A DNA stretch of 64,000 nt from Geomonas silvestris (GCF_014193515.1 NZ_BLXX01000002.1:186001-250000); one strand, 5' to 3'. Positions 8,798 to 19,290 are shown, counted from the stretch's first letter. Notes: generated by a model not told the origin, from the sequence alone. Translations and numbers: made by a program.

Positions 8798-9649
8798 ATG
8801 AACAAAGAACTCGAAAACGCCATCATGAGGGCAGCCGATCTGCCCACCATCCCGGTCGTGGCGATCAAGGTGATGCAGCTGATCGAAAGCGAGTCGGCGA
8901 CCGCAGACGAGCTGGCCAAGATCGTGGCCTCGGACCCTGCCGTGGCCGCGCGGGTGCTCAAGATCTCCAATTCGTCCTTCTACGGCTGCCAGCGCCAGAT
9001 CCAGACCCTTTCCAGCGCCATCGTGGTGCTCGGCTTCAGCACCCTGCGCAGCCTGGTGGTCGCCGCCTCGGTGAAGCAGGTCTACCGCCCCTACGGGCTC
9101 ACCGAGAAGATGCTCTGGGAGCACTCCTTTGCCGCAGGGCTCGCCGCCCGGATCATCGCCGGCCAGACCAAGGCGGTCAACGAGGAGGAGGCGTTTCTCG
9201 CGGGGCTTTTCCACGACATCGGCAAGATCATCATGAACACCCTGGACCGCAACAAGTTCCAGGAGGTCATGCAGCACTGCTACAACGAGGGAATTTCCTT
9301 CCAGGAGGCGGAGAAGGGGGGCTTCACCTTCGGCCATGACGAGGTGGGCGCCTACGTGGTAAAAAAGTGGAACATGCCGGATACGCTCTCGGTGGCGATC
9401 CTGCAACACCATCGGATGGAATTCAGCATCGAGGTTCCCCCGGCACTGGTGACCCTGACCGCGGTCACCTCGCTGGCCGACCAGTTCTGCCTGAAGCTGG
9501 GGATCGGCGCCCGCGCCCCCCAGGAGAACCTGGACATCGCCGGCTCCCAGGCCGCCCGCCTGTTGCGGCTCCCCGCCGACCGGATCGCCGCCCTGCTGGA
9601 GACCTTCGGCACCGCCTTCGAGACCGACCGCGCGCTCTTTCTGAGTTGA
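8798..9649 (+). CDS. HDOD-domain signalling protein
   Basis: This 283-residue protein has an N-terminal HDOD helical domain (about residues 15-200): LPTIPVVAIKVMQLI, SDPAVAARVLKISNSSFYG and the LGFSTLRSLVVAAS block. FLAGLFHDIGKI and QHHRMEF recall HD-type metal residues. HDOD proteins occur in motility, chemotaxis and two-component networks, often without proven catalysis. The remaining 80 residues look helical and carry no known domain. It is monocistronic. The nearby flagellar and two-component genes suggest a signalling role, but the target is unknown. Confidence 0.85.
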   Translation: MNKELENAIMRAADLPTIPVVAIKVMQLIESESATADELAKIVASDPAVAARVLKISNSSFYGCQRQIQTLSSAIVVLGFSTLRSLVVAASVKQVYRPYGLTEKMLWEHSFAAGLAARIIAGQTKAVNEEEAFLAGLFHDIGKIIMNTLDRNKFQEVMQHCYNEGISFQEAEKGGFTFGHDEVGAYVVKKWNMPDTLSVAILQHHRMEFSIEVPPALVTLTAVTSLADQFCLKLGIGARAPQENLDIAGSQAARLLRLPADRIAALLETFGTAFETDRALFLS

Positions 9650-9686
9650 GCGTCGAAAAAGGCAGAATCAGCCACTGGCGCCGGCA

Positions 9687-9878
9687 CTACTCCCGGTCCC
9701 CCTCCGGCTCCGCATCCTGCTCCGTGGCGCTGCGCAGCCGCGCCTCCTCGGAGATGCTGACACTGTCCTTGCCCCTCTTTTTCTCGGGCGGTTTTTCCCG
9801 CTTACGCTGGCGCTCCTGCCCCCCCGCGTCCGGATCGATGCGCAACCTCCCCGGAATCCTGTCGACGCTGTAGCTCAT
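9687..9878 (-). CDS. Small acidic/basic hypothetical protein with a DSVSISEEAR motif
   Basis: A 63-residue reading frame starts MSYSVDRIPGRLRIDP; the ATG at 9878 has a strong GAGGAGGAG upstream. The middle is highly charged (RQRKREKPPEKKRGK) and is followed by DSVSISEEARLRSATEQ. The D-x-V-x-I/L-S-x-EAR pattern recalls the N-terminal segment of FlgM and some FliK- or anchor-type proteins, but the sigma-28-binding C-terminal helices of FlgM (proteins of about 90-100 residues) are absent. It faces the HDOD gene convergently. Function unknown; the ribosome-binding site and charge pattern make it likely to be real. Confidence 0.6.
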   Translation of the reverse strand: MSYSVDRIPGRLRIDPDAGGQERQRKREKPPEKKRGKDSVSISEEARLRSATEQDAEPEGDRE

Positions 9879-10009
9879 GCTCTCCTCCTCGTGCGGCCAG
9901 GGGCCTGCATCAAAAAAAACGCCGGCCGGCATCATACCAGTTGACAGAACCCCATGGGAAGCTAATTAATAGTCTCGGCACGCACCCTCCCGTGCCCTGG
10001 ACATACGGC

Positions 10010-10038
10010 TTGTACAGCGCCAAACGCTGATGTATACT
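10010..10038 (+). promoter_or_regulatory. Sigma-70 promoter for the kinase-regulator pair
   Basis: TTGTAC (10010-10015) and TATACT (10033-10038) are separated by 17 bp, close to the sigma-70 consensus, and end 45 bp before the kinase ATG. Confidence 0.75.
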
Positions 10039-10083
10039 TGCCAACTTGGTGGGAATTCTCTCATAAAGTAGGACTACATCGTA

Positions 10084-11490
10084 ATGAGACTGAATACGAA
10101 GCTGGTGATGATCATGCTCTCCATGCTGATCATCGCCATGTTGATCCTCTTCATCCTGAACCAGTTCAGCCAAAACGACCTGGTCCAGGAGATCCAGGAA
10201 AGTTCCACCGTGGTGTCGAAGGCGATTCAGTTGAGCGTCGAAGATCTGACCTCCGAAACGGACGTAGAGTCCTCCCGCCTTAAGGAATATCTGCAGCAGG
10301 CACGCAACAAGGGGATCAGCCAGATCAACATCATCAACAACGAGGGGGAGATCATCAACTCCTCGGACCCGGAACAGGTCGGCAAGAAGCGCGAGATCAA
10401 GAAGCTGGAGAAGGGGCTCAAGGCCTCGCGGCGCGGCGTCGACTCCGGAACGCTCAAGCCCTACGACCTGGTGGTGCCGGTCATCGTCGGCGACGAGCAG
10501 CTCGGTTACGTGCAGGTCAACATCCTGTTGGACAACATCCGGGACATCCAGCACGCGAACTTCGTCAGGCGCCTGGTGGCAACCACCTTGGTCTTCCTGT
10601 TCGGCATGTTCCTCACCATCTTCCTGGCCCGCCGCTACACCTCGCCGATCCATCGGCTGGCCACCGGGGTGAAGGACGTCTCCGAGGGGGACCTGAGCGT
10701 CACCTTCGACGTGGCGAGCGACGACGAGATCGGGGAGCTGGCCCAGAACTTAAACGAGATGGTGGAAAAGCTCAAAGAGCGCGAGCTCTTGGAAAAACGG
10801 CTCTACGAGGCTGAGCACCTCTCCAAGGTGGGGCAGCTCGCCTCGGGAATCGCCCACGAGATCAGGAACCCGCTCAACTACATAAGCCTCGCCATCGACC
10901 ACCTGAAAAGCGAGCTCCTGCCTGCCTGCCAGGGGCGCGGCGCGGAACTGGAGTCGATCACCAACACCATCAAGGAAGAGGTGCGCAAGGCGAACTACAT
11001 GGTGCTGAACTTCATGAACTACGGGCGCCCCCTGAAGCTCAGGCTGCAGCAGGTGAGCTACCCGGAACTGCTGGACAAGGCGATGACCATCCTGGAGGAC
11101 AAGCTGAAGGAGGCCCGCGTGGAGGTGCGCCGGGAGATTCCGGAGGGGCTTCCCCCCATGCTGGTCGACCCGGAGCTGATGCGCAACTGCCTGTGCAACT
11201 TCATCACCAACGCGGCCCAGGCCATGCCGCAGGGGGGAACCATCACCCTCGGTGCGGGGGTGGACCACGAAGCGGAGGAGGTCCGGCTGAGCTTCAGCGA
11301 CCAGGGGGTGGGGATCGAGCCCCAGGACCTGGAGAAGGTGTTCCAGCCCTACTTCACGACGAAGGAGGCCGGCATCGGCCTGGGACTCGCCATCACCGAA
11401 CGCATCATCAGGGAACACGGCGGGAGCCTCGAGGTCGAGAGCAGCCCGGGTAACGGCACCACCTTCACCGTGCGGCTCCCGCTGCGGTAA
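10084..11490 (+). CDS. Membrane-bound sensor histidine kinase
   Basis: The protein has 468 residues. There is a transmembrane helix at about 8-27, a periplasmic sensor of about 130 residues with a short PAS/Cache-like pattern (INIINNEGEIINSS), and a second membrane helix at about 160-180. A HAMP linker (SPIHRLATGVKDVSEGDL), an H-box GIAHEIRNPLNY and an ATP-binding domain (N-box NFITNAAQAM, G1 DQGVGI, G2 GIGLGLAI) follow. It autophosphorylates on His and most likely passes phosphate to the NtrC-type regulator 62 bp downstream. Lying next to a flagellar locus with sigma-54 promoters, the pair is a candidate flagellar regulator of the FgrS/FgrM kind; that link is inference. Confidence 0.93.
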   Translation: MRLNTKLVMIMLSMLIIAMLILFILNQFSQNDLVQEIQESSTVVSKAIQLSVEDLTSETDVESSRLKEYLQQARNKGISQINIINNEGEIINSSDPEQVGKKREIKKLEKGLKASRRGVDSGTLKPYDLVVPVIVGDEQLGYVQVNILLDNIRDIQHANFVRRLVATTLVFLFGMFLTIFLARRYTSPIHRLATGVKDVSEGDLSVTFDVASDDEIGELAQNLNEMVEKLKERELLEKRLYEAEHLSKVGQLASGIAHEIRNPLNYISLAIDHLKSELLPACQGRGAELESITNTIKEEVRKANYMVLNFMNYGRPLKLRLQQVSYPELLDKAMTILEDKLKEARVEVRREIPEGLPPMLVDPELMRNCLCNFITNAAQAMPQGGTITLGAGVDHEAEEVRLSFSDQGVGIEPQDLEKVFQPYFTTKEAGIGLGLAITERIIREHGGSLEVESSPGNGTTFTVRLPLR

Positions 11491-11499
11491 CCGATTATC

Positions 11500-11531
11500 T
11501 CAACCTCAACCTCAACCTTAACCTCAACCTG
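11500..11531. repeat. Short tandem AACCTC-type repeat
   Basis: About five imperfect copies of the hexamer CTCAAC (one with TT for TC) lie between the kinase and the regulator genes. The complement shares GAGGTTAAGGTTGAGG with 17661-17676 in the fliP-fliQ gap. Confidence 0.7.
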
Positions 11532-11552
11532 TTTATTTAGATTGGAGCAGCA

Positions 11553-12920
<1,368 letters not shown>

Positions 12921-12945
12921 GCCGCCGGTTGAAAAGGAGTGCGTC

Positions 12946-15507
12946 ATGAACCTCACCAGGACGCTACACCGATTCACCGTAGTTCCCTCCCTCCCCAAGG
13001 AGCTGGCAGGGTTGGCCCGCATCGCTTACAACCTCTGGTGGAGTTGGGATTCCGACGCCATCGGCCTCTTCCGCCGGCTCGATCCCGAGCTCTGGCGGGT
13101 CACCCGCCACAACCCGCTGGAAATGCTCGGGAGCCTGCAACAGGCCACCCTGGACAGCCTGATGGCGGACGAAGGGTTCATGTCGCACCTCGCCCAGGTT
13201 GAAGAGAGCCTGGACGCCTACCTCACCGCGCGCACCTGGTACCAGCGCCACGGCAATCCCGGCGCGCGCATTGCCTACTTCTCCATGGAGTTCGGGCTCC
13301 ACGAATCCCTCCCCATCTACTCGGGGGGCCTCGGCATCCTGGCCGGGGACCACCTGAAATCCGCGAGCGACCTGGGGCTGCCGCTGGTCGGCGTCGGGAT
13401 CCTCTACCGCCAGGGGTACTTCCGCCAGTACCTGAACCTCGAGGGGTGGCAGCAGGAGATCTACCCGGAGAACGACTTCTACAACCTCCCCCTGCACCTG
13501 GAGAAGGACCCAAGCGGCCTGCCGCGGCTTTTGGAGCTGGAGATCTGCGGGCGCGCGGTGAAGGTGCAGATCTGGCGGGTCCAGGTGGGTCGGGTGCGCC
13601 TGTACCTGCTGGACACGAACCTGGAGGGGAACCTCCCCGCGGACCGGGAGATCACCACCCGGCTCTACGGCGGCGACCAGGAGATGCGCATAAAGCAGGA
13701 GATCCTGCTGGGGATCGGCGGCGTCCGCGCCTTAAGGCTCCTCGACCTGGAGCCGAACGTCTGCCACATGAACGAGGGGCATGCGGCCTTTCTCGCCCTG
13801 GAGCGGATCCGGATCCACATGGAGGAGGAGCAGCTCACCTTCCCCGAGGCGGTCGAGGCGGTGCGCGGCGGCAACATCTTCACCACCCACACCCCGGTCG
13901 AGGCCGGCATCGACCACTTCCCCCCCGACCTTTTGGAGAAGTACCTGGGGCACTACTACCGCGGTCTGGGGCTCGCCCCGGAGGCCTTCCTCTCGCTGGG
14001 GATGCAGACCCCGGAGCGCCCGGGGGAGAGCTTCTGCATGGCGGTCTTGGCCATGAAACTCTCCAACCACTCGAACGGGGTGAGCGAGCTGCACGGCGAG
14101 GTATCCCGCAAGATGTGGGCGGACGTCTGGCCCGACCTCCCCGAGGAGCAGCTGCCGCTCACCTCGATCACCAACGGCGTGCACCAGAACACCTGGCTTT
14201 CCGAGGAGATGGCGGCGCTTTTGGTGCGCTACCTGGGGACCCGCTGGATCGAGGAGCAGGGGGCCGAGCAGATCTGGCACAAGGTGACCCGGATCCCCGA
14301 CGCCGAGCTCTGGCGCACCCACCGCCGCGGCACCGCCCGCCTGGTGGACTACGCGCGGCGCACCCTCAAGGGGCAGCTGCAGCAGCTGGAGGCGAGCGCC
14401 AAGGACATCGCCAACGCCGTCGAGGTGCTCGATCCCGAGATCCTCACCATCGGCTTCGCCCGCCGCTTCGCCACCTACAAGCGCGGCACGCTCCTTTTGC
14501 ACGACAAGGAGCGCCTGGCCGCCATCCTGAACCACCCCACCCGCCCGGTGCAGATCGTCTTCGCGGGGAAGGCGCACCCGGCCGACCACCAGGGTAAGGA
14601 GCTGATCCGCCAGATCGTGCAGCTCTCGCACCAGGAGCGCTTCAGGCGCAGCATCGTCTTTCTCGAGGACTACGACATCTCGGTGGCGCGCCACCTGGTG
14701 CGCGGGGTCGACGTCTGGCTCAACACCCCCTTGCGCCCCCTGGAGGCGAGCGGCACCTCGGGGATGAAGGTCGCCTTCAACGGGGGCTTGAACCTGAGCA
14801 TCCTGGACGGCTGGTGGTGCGAGGGGTACCGGGGGAACAACGGCTGGGCCATCGGGCGCGGCGAGGTGTACGACGACCTCGCCTACCAGAACGAGGTGGA
14901 GAGCCGTGCCATCTACGACCTTCTGGAGAAGGAGATCGTGCCGCTTTTCTACAACCGCGACGTGGACGGGATCCCGCGCGGCTGGACCGCCTGCATGAAG
15001 AACTCGCTGCAGTCGCTCTGCCCGGTCTTCTCCACGGACCGGATGGTGCGCGAGTACACCCGGCGCTGCTACCTGCCGGCCTTCGAGCACTGGGAGCGCC
15101 TGAACCGGGACGACAAAAGGCTCGCGGTGGAGCTTGCGCACTGGAAGCAGAAGCTGCACGGCCTGTGGGGGCAGCTCTCCATCGACGAGGTGCAGGCGGA
15201 GATCGACCGCGAGGTCACCGTGGGGGACCGGCTCTCCATCAAGGTGCGCATCAGCACCGGGGAGATCCCGCTCGCAGAGATCGCGGTGGAGGCCTACTTC
15301 GGGGTTCTGGACTCGCAGGGGAGCATCATGGGCGGGGAGCTGGTGCCGCTGGAGCCGGCCGGCACCAAGGGGGGGAGCTGGAGCGGGCACTTCGAAGGGG
15401 AACTCGAGTGCCGGTTCTGCGGGCGGCACGGCTTCATGCTGAGGGTCATGCCGCGCCACCCCGAACTCGGCCCGGTCTACGCGCCGGGACTGGTCCTTTG
15501 GGGCTAG
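12946..15507 (+). CDS. glgP: Alpha-glucan phosphorylase, DUF3417 (GT35) type
   Basis: This 853-residue PLP enzyme releases glucose 1-phosphate from glycogen or maltodextrin. The N-terminal 100 residues match the DUF3417 domain (ELAGLARIAYNLWWSWDSDA). Catalytic-core motifs follow: FSMEFGLHESLPIYSGGLGILAGDHLKSA, HMNEGHAAF, TTHTPVEAGID, RRFATYKR and the PLP lysine in GTSGMKVAFNGG. The last 130 residues form a beta-rich extension. AAAAGGAG precedes the ATG. It follows the response regulator by 25 bp and could be co-transcribed. The stop is only 6 bp from the stop of flhB on the other strand, leaving no room for a terminator. Confidence 0.95.
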   Translation: MNLTRTLHRFTVVPSLPKELAGLARIAYNLWWSWDSDAIGLFRRLDPELWRVTRHNPLEMLGSLQQATLDSLMADEGFMSHLAQVEESLDAYLTARTWYQRHGNPGARIAYFSMEFGLHESLPIYSGGLGILAGDHLKSASDLGLPLVGVGILYRQGYFRQYLNLEGWQQEIYPENDFYNLPLHLEKDPSGLPRLLELEICGRAVKVQIWRVQVGRVRLYLLDTNLEGNLPADREITTRLYGGDQEMRIKQEILLGIGGVRALRLLDLEPNVCHMNEGHAAFLALERIRIHMEEEQLTFPEAVEAVRGGNIFTTHTPVEAGIDHFPPDLLEKYLGHYYRGLGLAPEAFLSLGMQTPERPGESFCMAVLAMKLSNHSNGVSELHGEVSRKMWADVWPDLPEEQLPLTSITNGVHQNTWLSEEMAALLVRYLGTRWIEEQGAEQIWHKVTRIPDAELWRTHRRGTARLVDYARRTLKGQLQQLEASAKDIANAVEVLDPEILTIGFARRFATYKRGTLLLHDKERLAAILNHPTRPVQIVFAGKAHPADHQGKELIRQIVQLSHQERFRRSIVFLEDYDISVARHLVRGVDVWLNTPLRPLEASGTSGMKVAFNGGLNLSILDGWWCEGYRGNNGWAIGRGEVYDDLAYQNEVESRAIYDLLEKEIVPLFYNRDVDGIPRGWTACMKNSLQSLCPVFSTDRMVREYTRRCYLPAFEHWERLNRDDKRLAVELAHWKQKLHGLWGQLSIDEVQAEIDREVTVGDRLSIKVRISTGEIPLAEIAVEAYFGVLDSQGSIMGGELVPLEPAGTKGGSWSGHFEGELECRFCGRHGFMLRVMPRHPELGPVYAPGLVLWG

Positions 15508-15513
15508 CAGCTT

Positions 15514-16575
15514 CTACATCTTTCCTTTCAGGCTGTACACATAGGCCAGGATTTCCGCGACTGCCGCGAAGAGCGACTCGGGGATCTCCTGGCCTTCCTC
15601 TACCTGGCTGTAGAGCTCGCGCGCCAGGAAGCGGTTCTCCACCAGGGTCACGTTGTTTTCCCGCGCCATGATCTTCATCTGCAGCGCCATCTGGTCCACA
15701 CCCTTGAACAGCACCACCGGGGCCGCGTACTTGGTGCGGTCGTACTTGAGCGCCACGGCGTAGTGGGTCGGGTTGGTGACCACGACGTCCGCCGTCGGGA
15801 CGATCTGGCGCATGCGGCGCCGGGCCATCATGAACTGCTTCTGGCGTATCTTCCCCTTGACCGCCGGGTCCCCCTCGGTGTTCTTGTGCTCGTCCTTCAC
15901 CTCCTGCTTGGTCATCTTCAGGTTGTCCAGGAAGCGCCACTTCACGAAAGCCAGGTCGATCACGGCCAGGACGATCAGCACCCCGCAGGTGTGCAGCATG
16001 ATCTTGAAGGAGATGTGCCCGATGAACTCCAGGATCCCCGAGAGGTCCTGGTCCACCAGGAAGATGATGCTCTCCAGCTCCTCCGTCAGGATCTTGTACG
16101 CCATGTAGCCGACGATCAAAAGTTTGACAAGGGACTTGCAGGCCTCGAACAGGGAGTCCTTGTTGAAGAGCTTGTTCACCCCCTGCAGCGGGTTCACCTT
16201 GTTGAAGTCGAGCTTGAGCTTCTCGGAGCTTACGTTGAACCCGGTCTGGCCCAGTTCCACCACGAGCCCCGCCGCCAGCACCACCAGGAGAAACGGCCCG
16301 AGGATCATGGCGAGGTACCCCAGCTGCTTGATCATCAGGGTGTGCGCCCCGCTCGCGGTGAGCTCGGTGCGGGTAAGGTTCCCGAAGATGTCGTGCATCT
16401 CCCCCTTCAAGGTGCGCAGCATCATCCCGGACGTCGCGTAGAGCCCGGTCATCGCGCAGATCAAGGATACGGCGGAGGTCATCTCGCGGCTGTGCGGGAC
16501 GCTCCCCTTGCTCCTAGCGTCCTGGATCTTCTTGCTTGTCGGTTGTTCTGTTTTGGAGTGTTTGTCGTCGGACAT
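15514..16575 (-). CDS. flhB: FlhB, flagellar export apparatus switch protein
   Basis: The protein has 353 residues. Four hydrophobic segments lie in the first 215 residues (about 35-52, 85-108, 145-162, 188-210), then a cytoplasmic domain with the self-cleavage motif Asn268-Pro-Thr-His271 and the following YAVALKYD. Cleavage between Asn and Pro switches the export gate from hook-type to filament-type substrates together with FliK. The N-terminus (SKTEQPTSKKIQDAR) is typical. It is the last gene of the fliL-flhB operon and starts 4 bp after fliR ends. flhA, usually next, is not in the window. Confidence 0.97.
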   Translation of the reverse strand: MSDDKHSKTEQPTSKKIQDARSKGSVPHSREMTSAVSLICAMTGLYATSGMMLRTLKGEMHDIFGNLTRTELTASGAHTLMIKQLGYLAMILGPFLLVVLAAGLVVELGQTGFNVSSEKLKLDFNKVNPLQGVNKLFNKDSLFEACKSLVKLLIVGYMAYKILTEELESIIFLVDQDLSGILEFIGHISFKIMLHTCGVLIVLAVIDLAFVKWRFLDNLKMTKQEVKDEHKNTEGDPAVKGKIRQKQFMMARRRMRQIVPTADVVVTNPTHYAVALKYDRTKYAAPVVLFKGVDQMALQMKIMARENNVTLVENRFLARELYSQVEEGQEIPESLFAAVAEILAYVYSLKGKM

Positions 16576-16579
16576 GGCG

Positions 16580-17365
16580 CTAGGAGAGCAGCTTGAAGAG
16601 GAGCCTCATCTGCCCCTGCATCGCCCCGAAGGTCCCCTCGAGGACGCGCAGGAAGACCGGCAGGGAGATCCCCAGGATGACGAAGCCGATGCCGATGTTG
16701 AGCGGCATGCTGACCATGAAGACGTTCATGGCCGGGAAGCTGCGGGCCATGATGCCGATGGCCACGGTGGTGGCCAGGAGCGCCACGGCAACCGGGGCGG
16801 CCAGCTTGACGGCGATCACGAAGACGCCGGTCGAGGCCTCGAGCAGGAACTTGAGCAGACCGGGACTGGTGTGCCAGGCACCGACCGGGATCACCTGGTA
16901 GCTCTCGACGATGCCGCGCAGGAAGAAATGGTGCACCCCCAGGGTGAGGAAGACCAGGGTGGCCAGAGCCCCCTGGAACATCGCCATGGTCGGGACGTTG
17001 TTTTGCGTGGTGGGATCGAAGAGGGTCGCCATGGAGAGGCCGATCTGGGTGCCGACCTGGTGGCCGCAGAACTCGACCGCCGCGAAGACCATCTGGGAGA
17101 TGAGCCCCAGGGTGAGCCCGACCAGGGTTTCCAGGATGACCAGGAGGGCAAGCGAGATCGCGTCGTCCACCGGAGGGAGCACGCGCGGTTTGACGATGGG
17201 GAAGAGCATCAGGGCCATGGTGAAGATCAGCGGGGCCTTGATGCGGCTGGAAACCACGCGGGAGCCGAAGACCGGGATCGCGGCGAAGAGCCCCGCCACC
17301 CGGGCGAGCACCAGGCCGAACGGGATGACGTCGTTCAGCGCTTTGATGGGCAGTGTTTCGAACAC
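16580..17365 (-). CDS. fliR: FliR, flagellar export gate protein
   Basis: The 261-residue hydrophobic protein has about six membrane segments and FliR-type features: the ARVAGLFAAIPVFGSR opening, GLISQMVFAAVEFCGHQVGTQIGLSMA and FLLEASTGVFVIAVKLAAPV. The start is the GTG at 17365, two bases after the fliQ stop; the frame remains open upstream only as a shadow of fliQ. By family it forms the export gate with FliP and FliQ in the basal-body membrane disc. Confidence 0.95.
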   Translation of the reverse strand: MFETLPIKALNDVIPFGLVLARVAGLFAAIPVFGSRVVSSRIKAPLIFTMALMLFPIVKPRVLPPVDDAISLALLVILETLVGLTLGLISQMVFAAVEFCGHQVGTQIGLSMATLFDPTTQNNVPTMAMFQGALATLVFLTLGVHHFFLRGIVESYQVIPVGAWHTSPGLLKFLLEASTGVFVIAVKLAAPVAVALLATTVAIGIMARSFPAMNVFMVSMPLNIGIGFVILGISLPVFLRVLEGTFGAMQGQMRLLFKLLS

Positions 17366-17367
17366 CG

Positions 17368-17637
17368 CTAGTGCCTCATGTTGGCGATCATCCCGAAGAT
17401 CTCCCGGGTGAAATCGCTCATGAAAGACATCATCCAAGGGAAGAAGATGACCATGGCGATCATCACGGCGGCGATCTTGGGGACGAAGACCAGGGTCGCC
17501 TCGTTGATCGAGGTGACCGCCTGGAAGATGCTGATCAAAAGGCCCACGACCAGGGCGCAGATGAGCATCGGCGCGGAAAGCATCAGCACCGCCTCGAAGC
17601 TGCGGCGCCCCAGCTGTACAACCAGTTCGGGTGTCAT
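17368..17637 (-). CDS. fliQ: FliQ, flagellar export gate protein
   Basis: The protein has 89 residues with two membrane helices (about 17-37 and 53-73) and the conserved LLISIFQAVTSINEATLVFVPKI block. It belongs to the FliPQR gate. It is separated from fliP by an unusually long 126-bp spacer containing a GAGGTT repeat, whereas the other genes of this operon overlap or nearly touch. Confidence 0.96.
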   Translation of the reverse strand: MTPELVVQLGRRSFEAVLMLSAPMLICALVVGLLISIFQAVTSINEATLVFVPKIAAVMIAMVIFFPWMMSFMSDFTREIFGMIANMRH

Positions 17638-17656
17638 GTAAAACCTCCAGAAAGCA

Positions 17657-17700
17657 GGTCGAGGTTAAGGTTGAGGCAGAGAAACGGGTTGAGGTTAAGA
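17657..17700. repeat. GAGGTT-type repeat in the fliP-fliQ gap
   Basis: Imperfect copies of GAGGTT/AAGGTT occur here. The longest unit, GAGGTTAAGGTTGAGG at 17661-17676, is identical in reverse complement to the repeat at 11500-11531. Confidence 0.65.
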
Positions 17701-17763
17701 AGAGGCGCGCGGCCGGGACGGACCCGGCTGAAGTTCGACGGGAAGGCCCAACCTGCCTCACCC

Positions 17764-18522
17764 TTACCCGAAGCTCTTGACCAGCGAGCCGATGATGAGG
17801 CCCCAGCCGTCCACCAGGACGAAGAGCAGGATCTTGAAGGGGAGCGAAATCATGACCGGCGGCAGCATCATCATCCCCATCGACATGAGCACCGAGGCGA
17901 CCACCATGTCCAGCACCAGGAACGGGATGTAGACCAGAAAGCCGATCTGGAAGGCGGTCTTCAGCTCGCTCACCACGAAGGCCGGAATGAGGGTGAGGGT
18001 CGGGATGTCGTCGACGTTGCGCGGCCGGGGGAGCTTGGAGAGCGACAGAAACAGGGCCAGGTCCTTCTCCCGCACCTGGGAGAGCATGAACTTGCGTATC
18101 GGCGCCACGCCGCGCTTCAAGGCCTCTTCCTGGCTGATGGTCTGCGCCTTGTAGGGCTGCAGCGCCTGGGTGTTCACCTGCTGCCAGACCGGCGCCATGA
18201 TGAAGAAGGTGAGAAACAGGGAGAGCCCGATCACGATCTGGTTCGACGGGGCCTGCTGGGTCCCCATGGCGCTGCGCAAAAAGGAGAGCACCACCACGAT
18301 GCGGGTGAAGGAGGTGGTCATCATCAGGAGGCTCGGCGCCAGCGAGATGACCGTCATCATGAAGAAGATCTGCAGCACCACCGCCACATCGGCGGGCTTG
18401 GAGACCTTGCCCATCCCGACGCTCACCGTGGGGAGGGACAGCGGCTCGGCGCCGGCCGTCGCCACGAGGGCCAGGGAGGCGAAAAGAACCAGGAGCGCAC
18501 CCAGAAGCTTGTTATTTTTCAC
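17764..18522 (-). CDS. fliP: FliP, flagellar export gate protein
   Basis: The 252-residue protein has an N-terminal signal peptide (MKNNKLLGALLVLFASLALVATAGA), as usual for FliP. MTSFTRIVVVLSFLRSAMGTQQAPSNQ and the C-terminal PFLVLDMVVASVLMSMGMMMLPPVMISLPFKILLFVLVDGW (read in pieces) are signature segments. The GTG start overlaps the fliO stop (GTGA). It forms the gate pore with FliQ and FliR. Confidence 0.97.
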   Translation of the reverse strand: MKNNKLLGALLVLFASLALVATAGAEPLSLPTVSVGMGKVSKPADVAVVLQIFFMMTVISLAPSLLMMTTSFTRIVVVLSFLRSAMGTQQAPSNQIVIGLSLFLTFFIMAPVWQQVNTQALQPYKAQTISQEEALKRGVAPIRKFMLSQVREKDLALFLSLSKLPRPRNVDDIPTLTLIPAFVVSELKTAFQIGFLVYIPFLVLDMVVASVLMSMGMMMLPPVMISLPFKILLFVLVDGWGLIIGSLVKSFG

Positions 18523-18986
18523 GCAAAACCGCCACTTTTCTTCTGCAGGCAGAGATCCGCCATCCCGGTGGATGCCGTGATCTTCCTGAGCTTGTTCACC
18601 AGGCTGGTCGGGATCAAGGTGGCGCAGCCGCGCTCGTCCACGATCTCGATCTCCTCGAGCATCTCGACCTGCTTGATGAGGTTGATCCCTTCACCGGTGT
18701 TGGAGAGCAGGAGGTACTCCCCCCCCACCTCCACCAGCATCAGGGACTTCTTGGGCGCCAGGTGCCTGGTCTCCACGACGCGGATGTAGCTGAACGGGGT
18801 CCCCCCTCCCTGCGGGAGCTTCAGGTAGCGCCCGGCCAGATAGTAGAGGATCAGGATGATACCGATCACCAGGACCAGGGATCCCAGCATCCTGGCGAAG
18901 CTGCCGGCCAGATCTGCACCGTCCGAGGCGAAGGCCCCGGCGGGAACCAGCAGCAACGCTCCTGTCAGCGCACCGAGCTTTCTCAT
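18519..18986 (-). CDS. fliO: FliO, export gate assembly factor
   Basis: The 155-residue protein has a signal-like N-terminus (MRKLGALTGALLLVPAGAFA) and a second membrane helix at about 33-51. The cytoplasmic domain contains IRVVETRHLAPKKSLMLVEVGGEYLLLS, the FliO core. By family it assists FliP ring assembly. It overlaps fliN by 4 bp and fliP by 4 bp. Confidence 0.93.
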   Translation of the reverse strand: MRKLGALTGALLLVPAGAFASDGADLAGSFARMLGSLVLVIGIILILYYLAGRYLKLPQGGGTPFSYIRVVETRHLAPKKSLMLVEVGGEYLLLSNTGEGINLIKQVEMLEEIEIVDERGCATLIPTSLVNKLRKITASTGMADLCLQKKSGGFA

Positions 18987-19288
18987 AGCACCTTGTCCAC
19001 CCTCTCGTTGGGACTCACGATGTCCAAAAGCCGGATGCCGAACTTGTCGTTCACCACCACCGCTTCGCCGCGCGCCACCAGCTTCGAGTTGACGAAGACG
19101 TCCAGCGGCTCGCCGGCCAGCTTGGTCAGCTCCACCACCGAACCCTGGTTCAGCTGCAAAACGTCGCGCACCAGCATCTTGGTCCGCCCCAGCTCGACCG
19201 TGAGCTGCAGCGGGATGTCCATGATGAACTCGAGGTTCTTCATCTGCGGGACTTCTTTCTGATCTTCCAAGGCAAGTTTCTCACTCAT
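18983..19288 (-). CDS. fliN: FliN, flagellar C-ring switch protein
   Basis: The protein has 101 residues, with the SpoA-type domain across nearly all of it: IPLQLTVELGRTKMLVRDVLQLNQGSVVEL and GEAVVVNDKFGIRLLDIVS. It forms the lower C-ring and docks the FliH-FliI export ATPase. It starts 2 bp after fliM and overlaps fliO by 4 bp. Confidence 0.96.
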   Translation of the reverse strand: MSEKLALEDQKEVPQMKNLEFIMDIPLQLTVELGRTKMLVRDVLQLNQGSVVELTKLAGEPLDVFVNSKLVARGEAVVVNDKFGIRLLDIVSPNERVDKVL

Positions 19289-19290
19289 AT

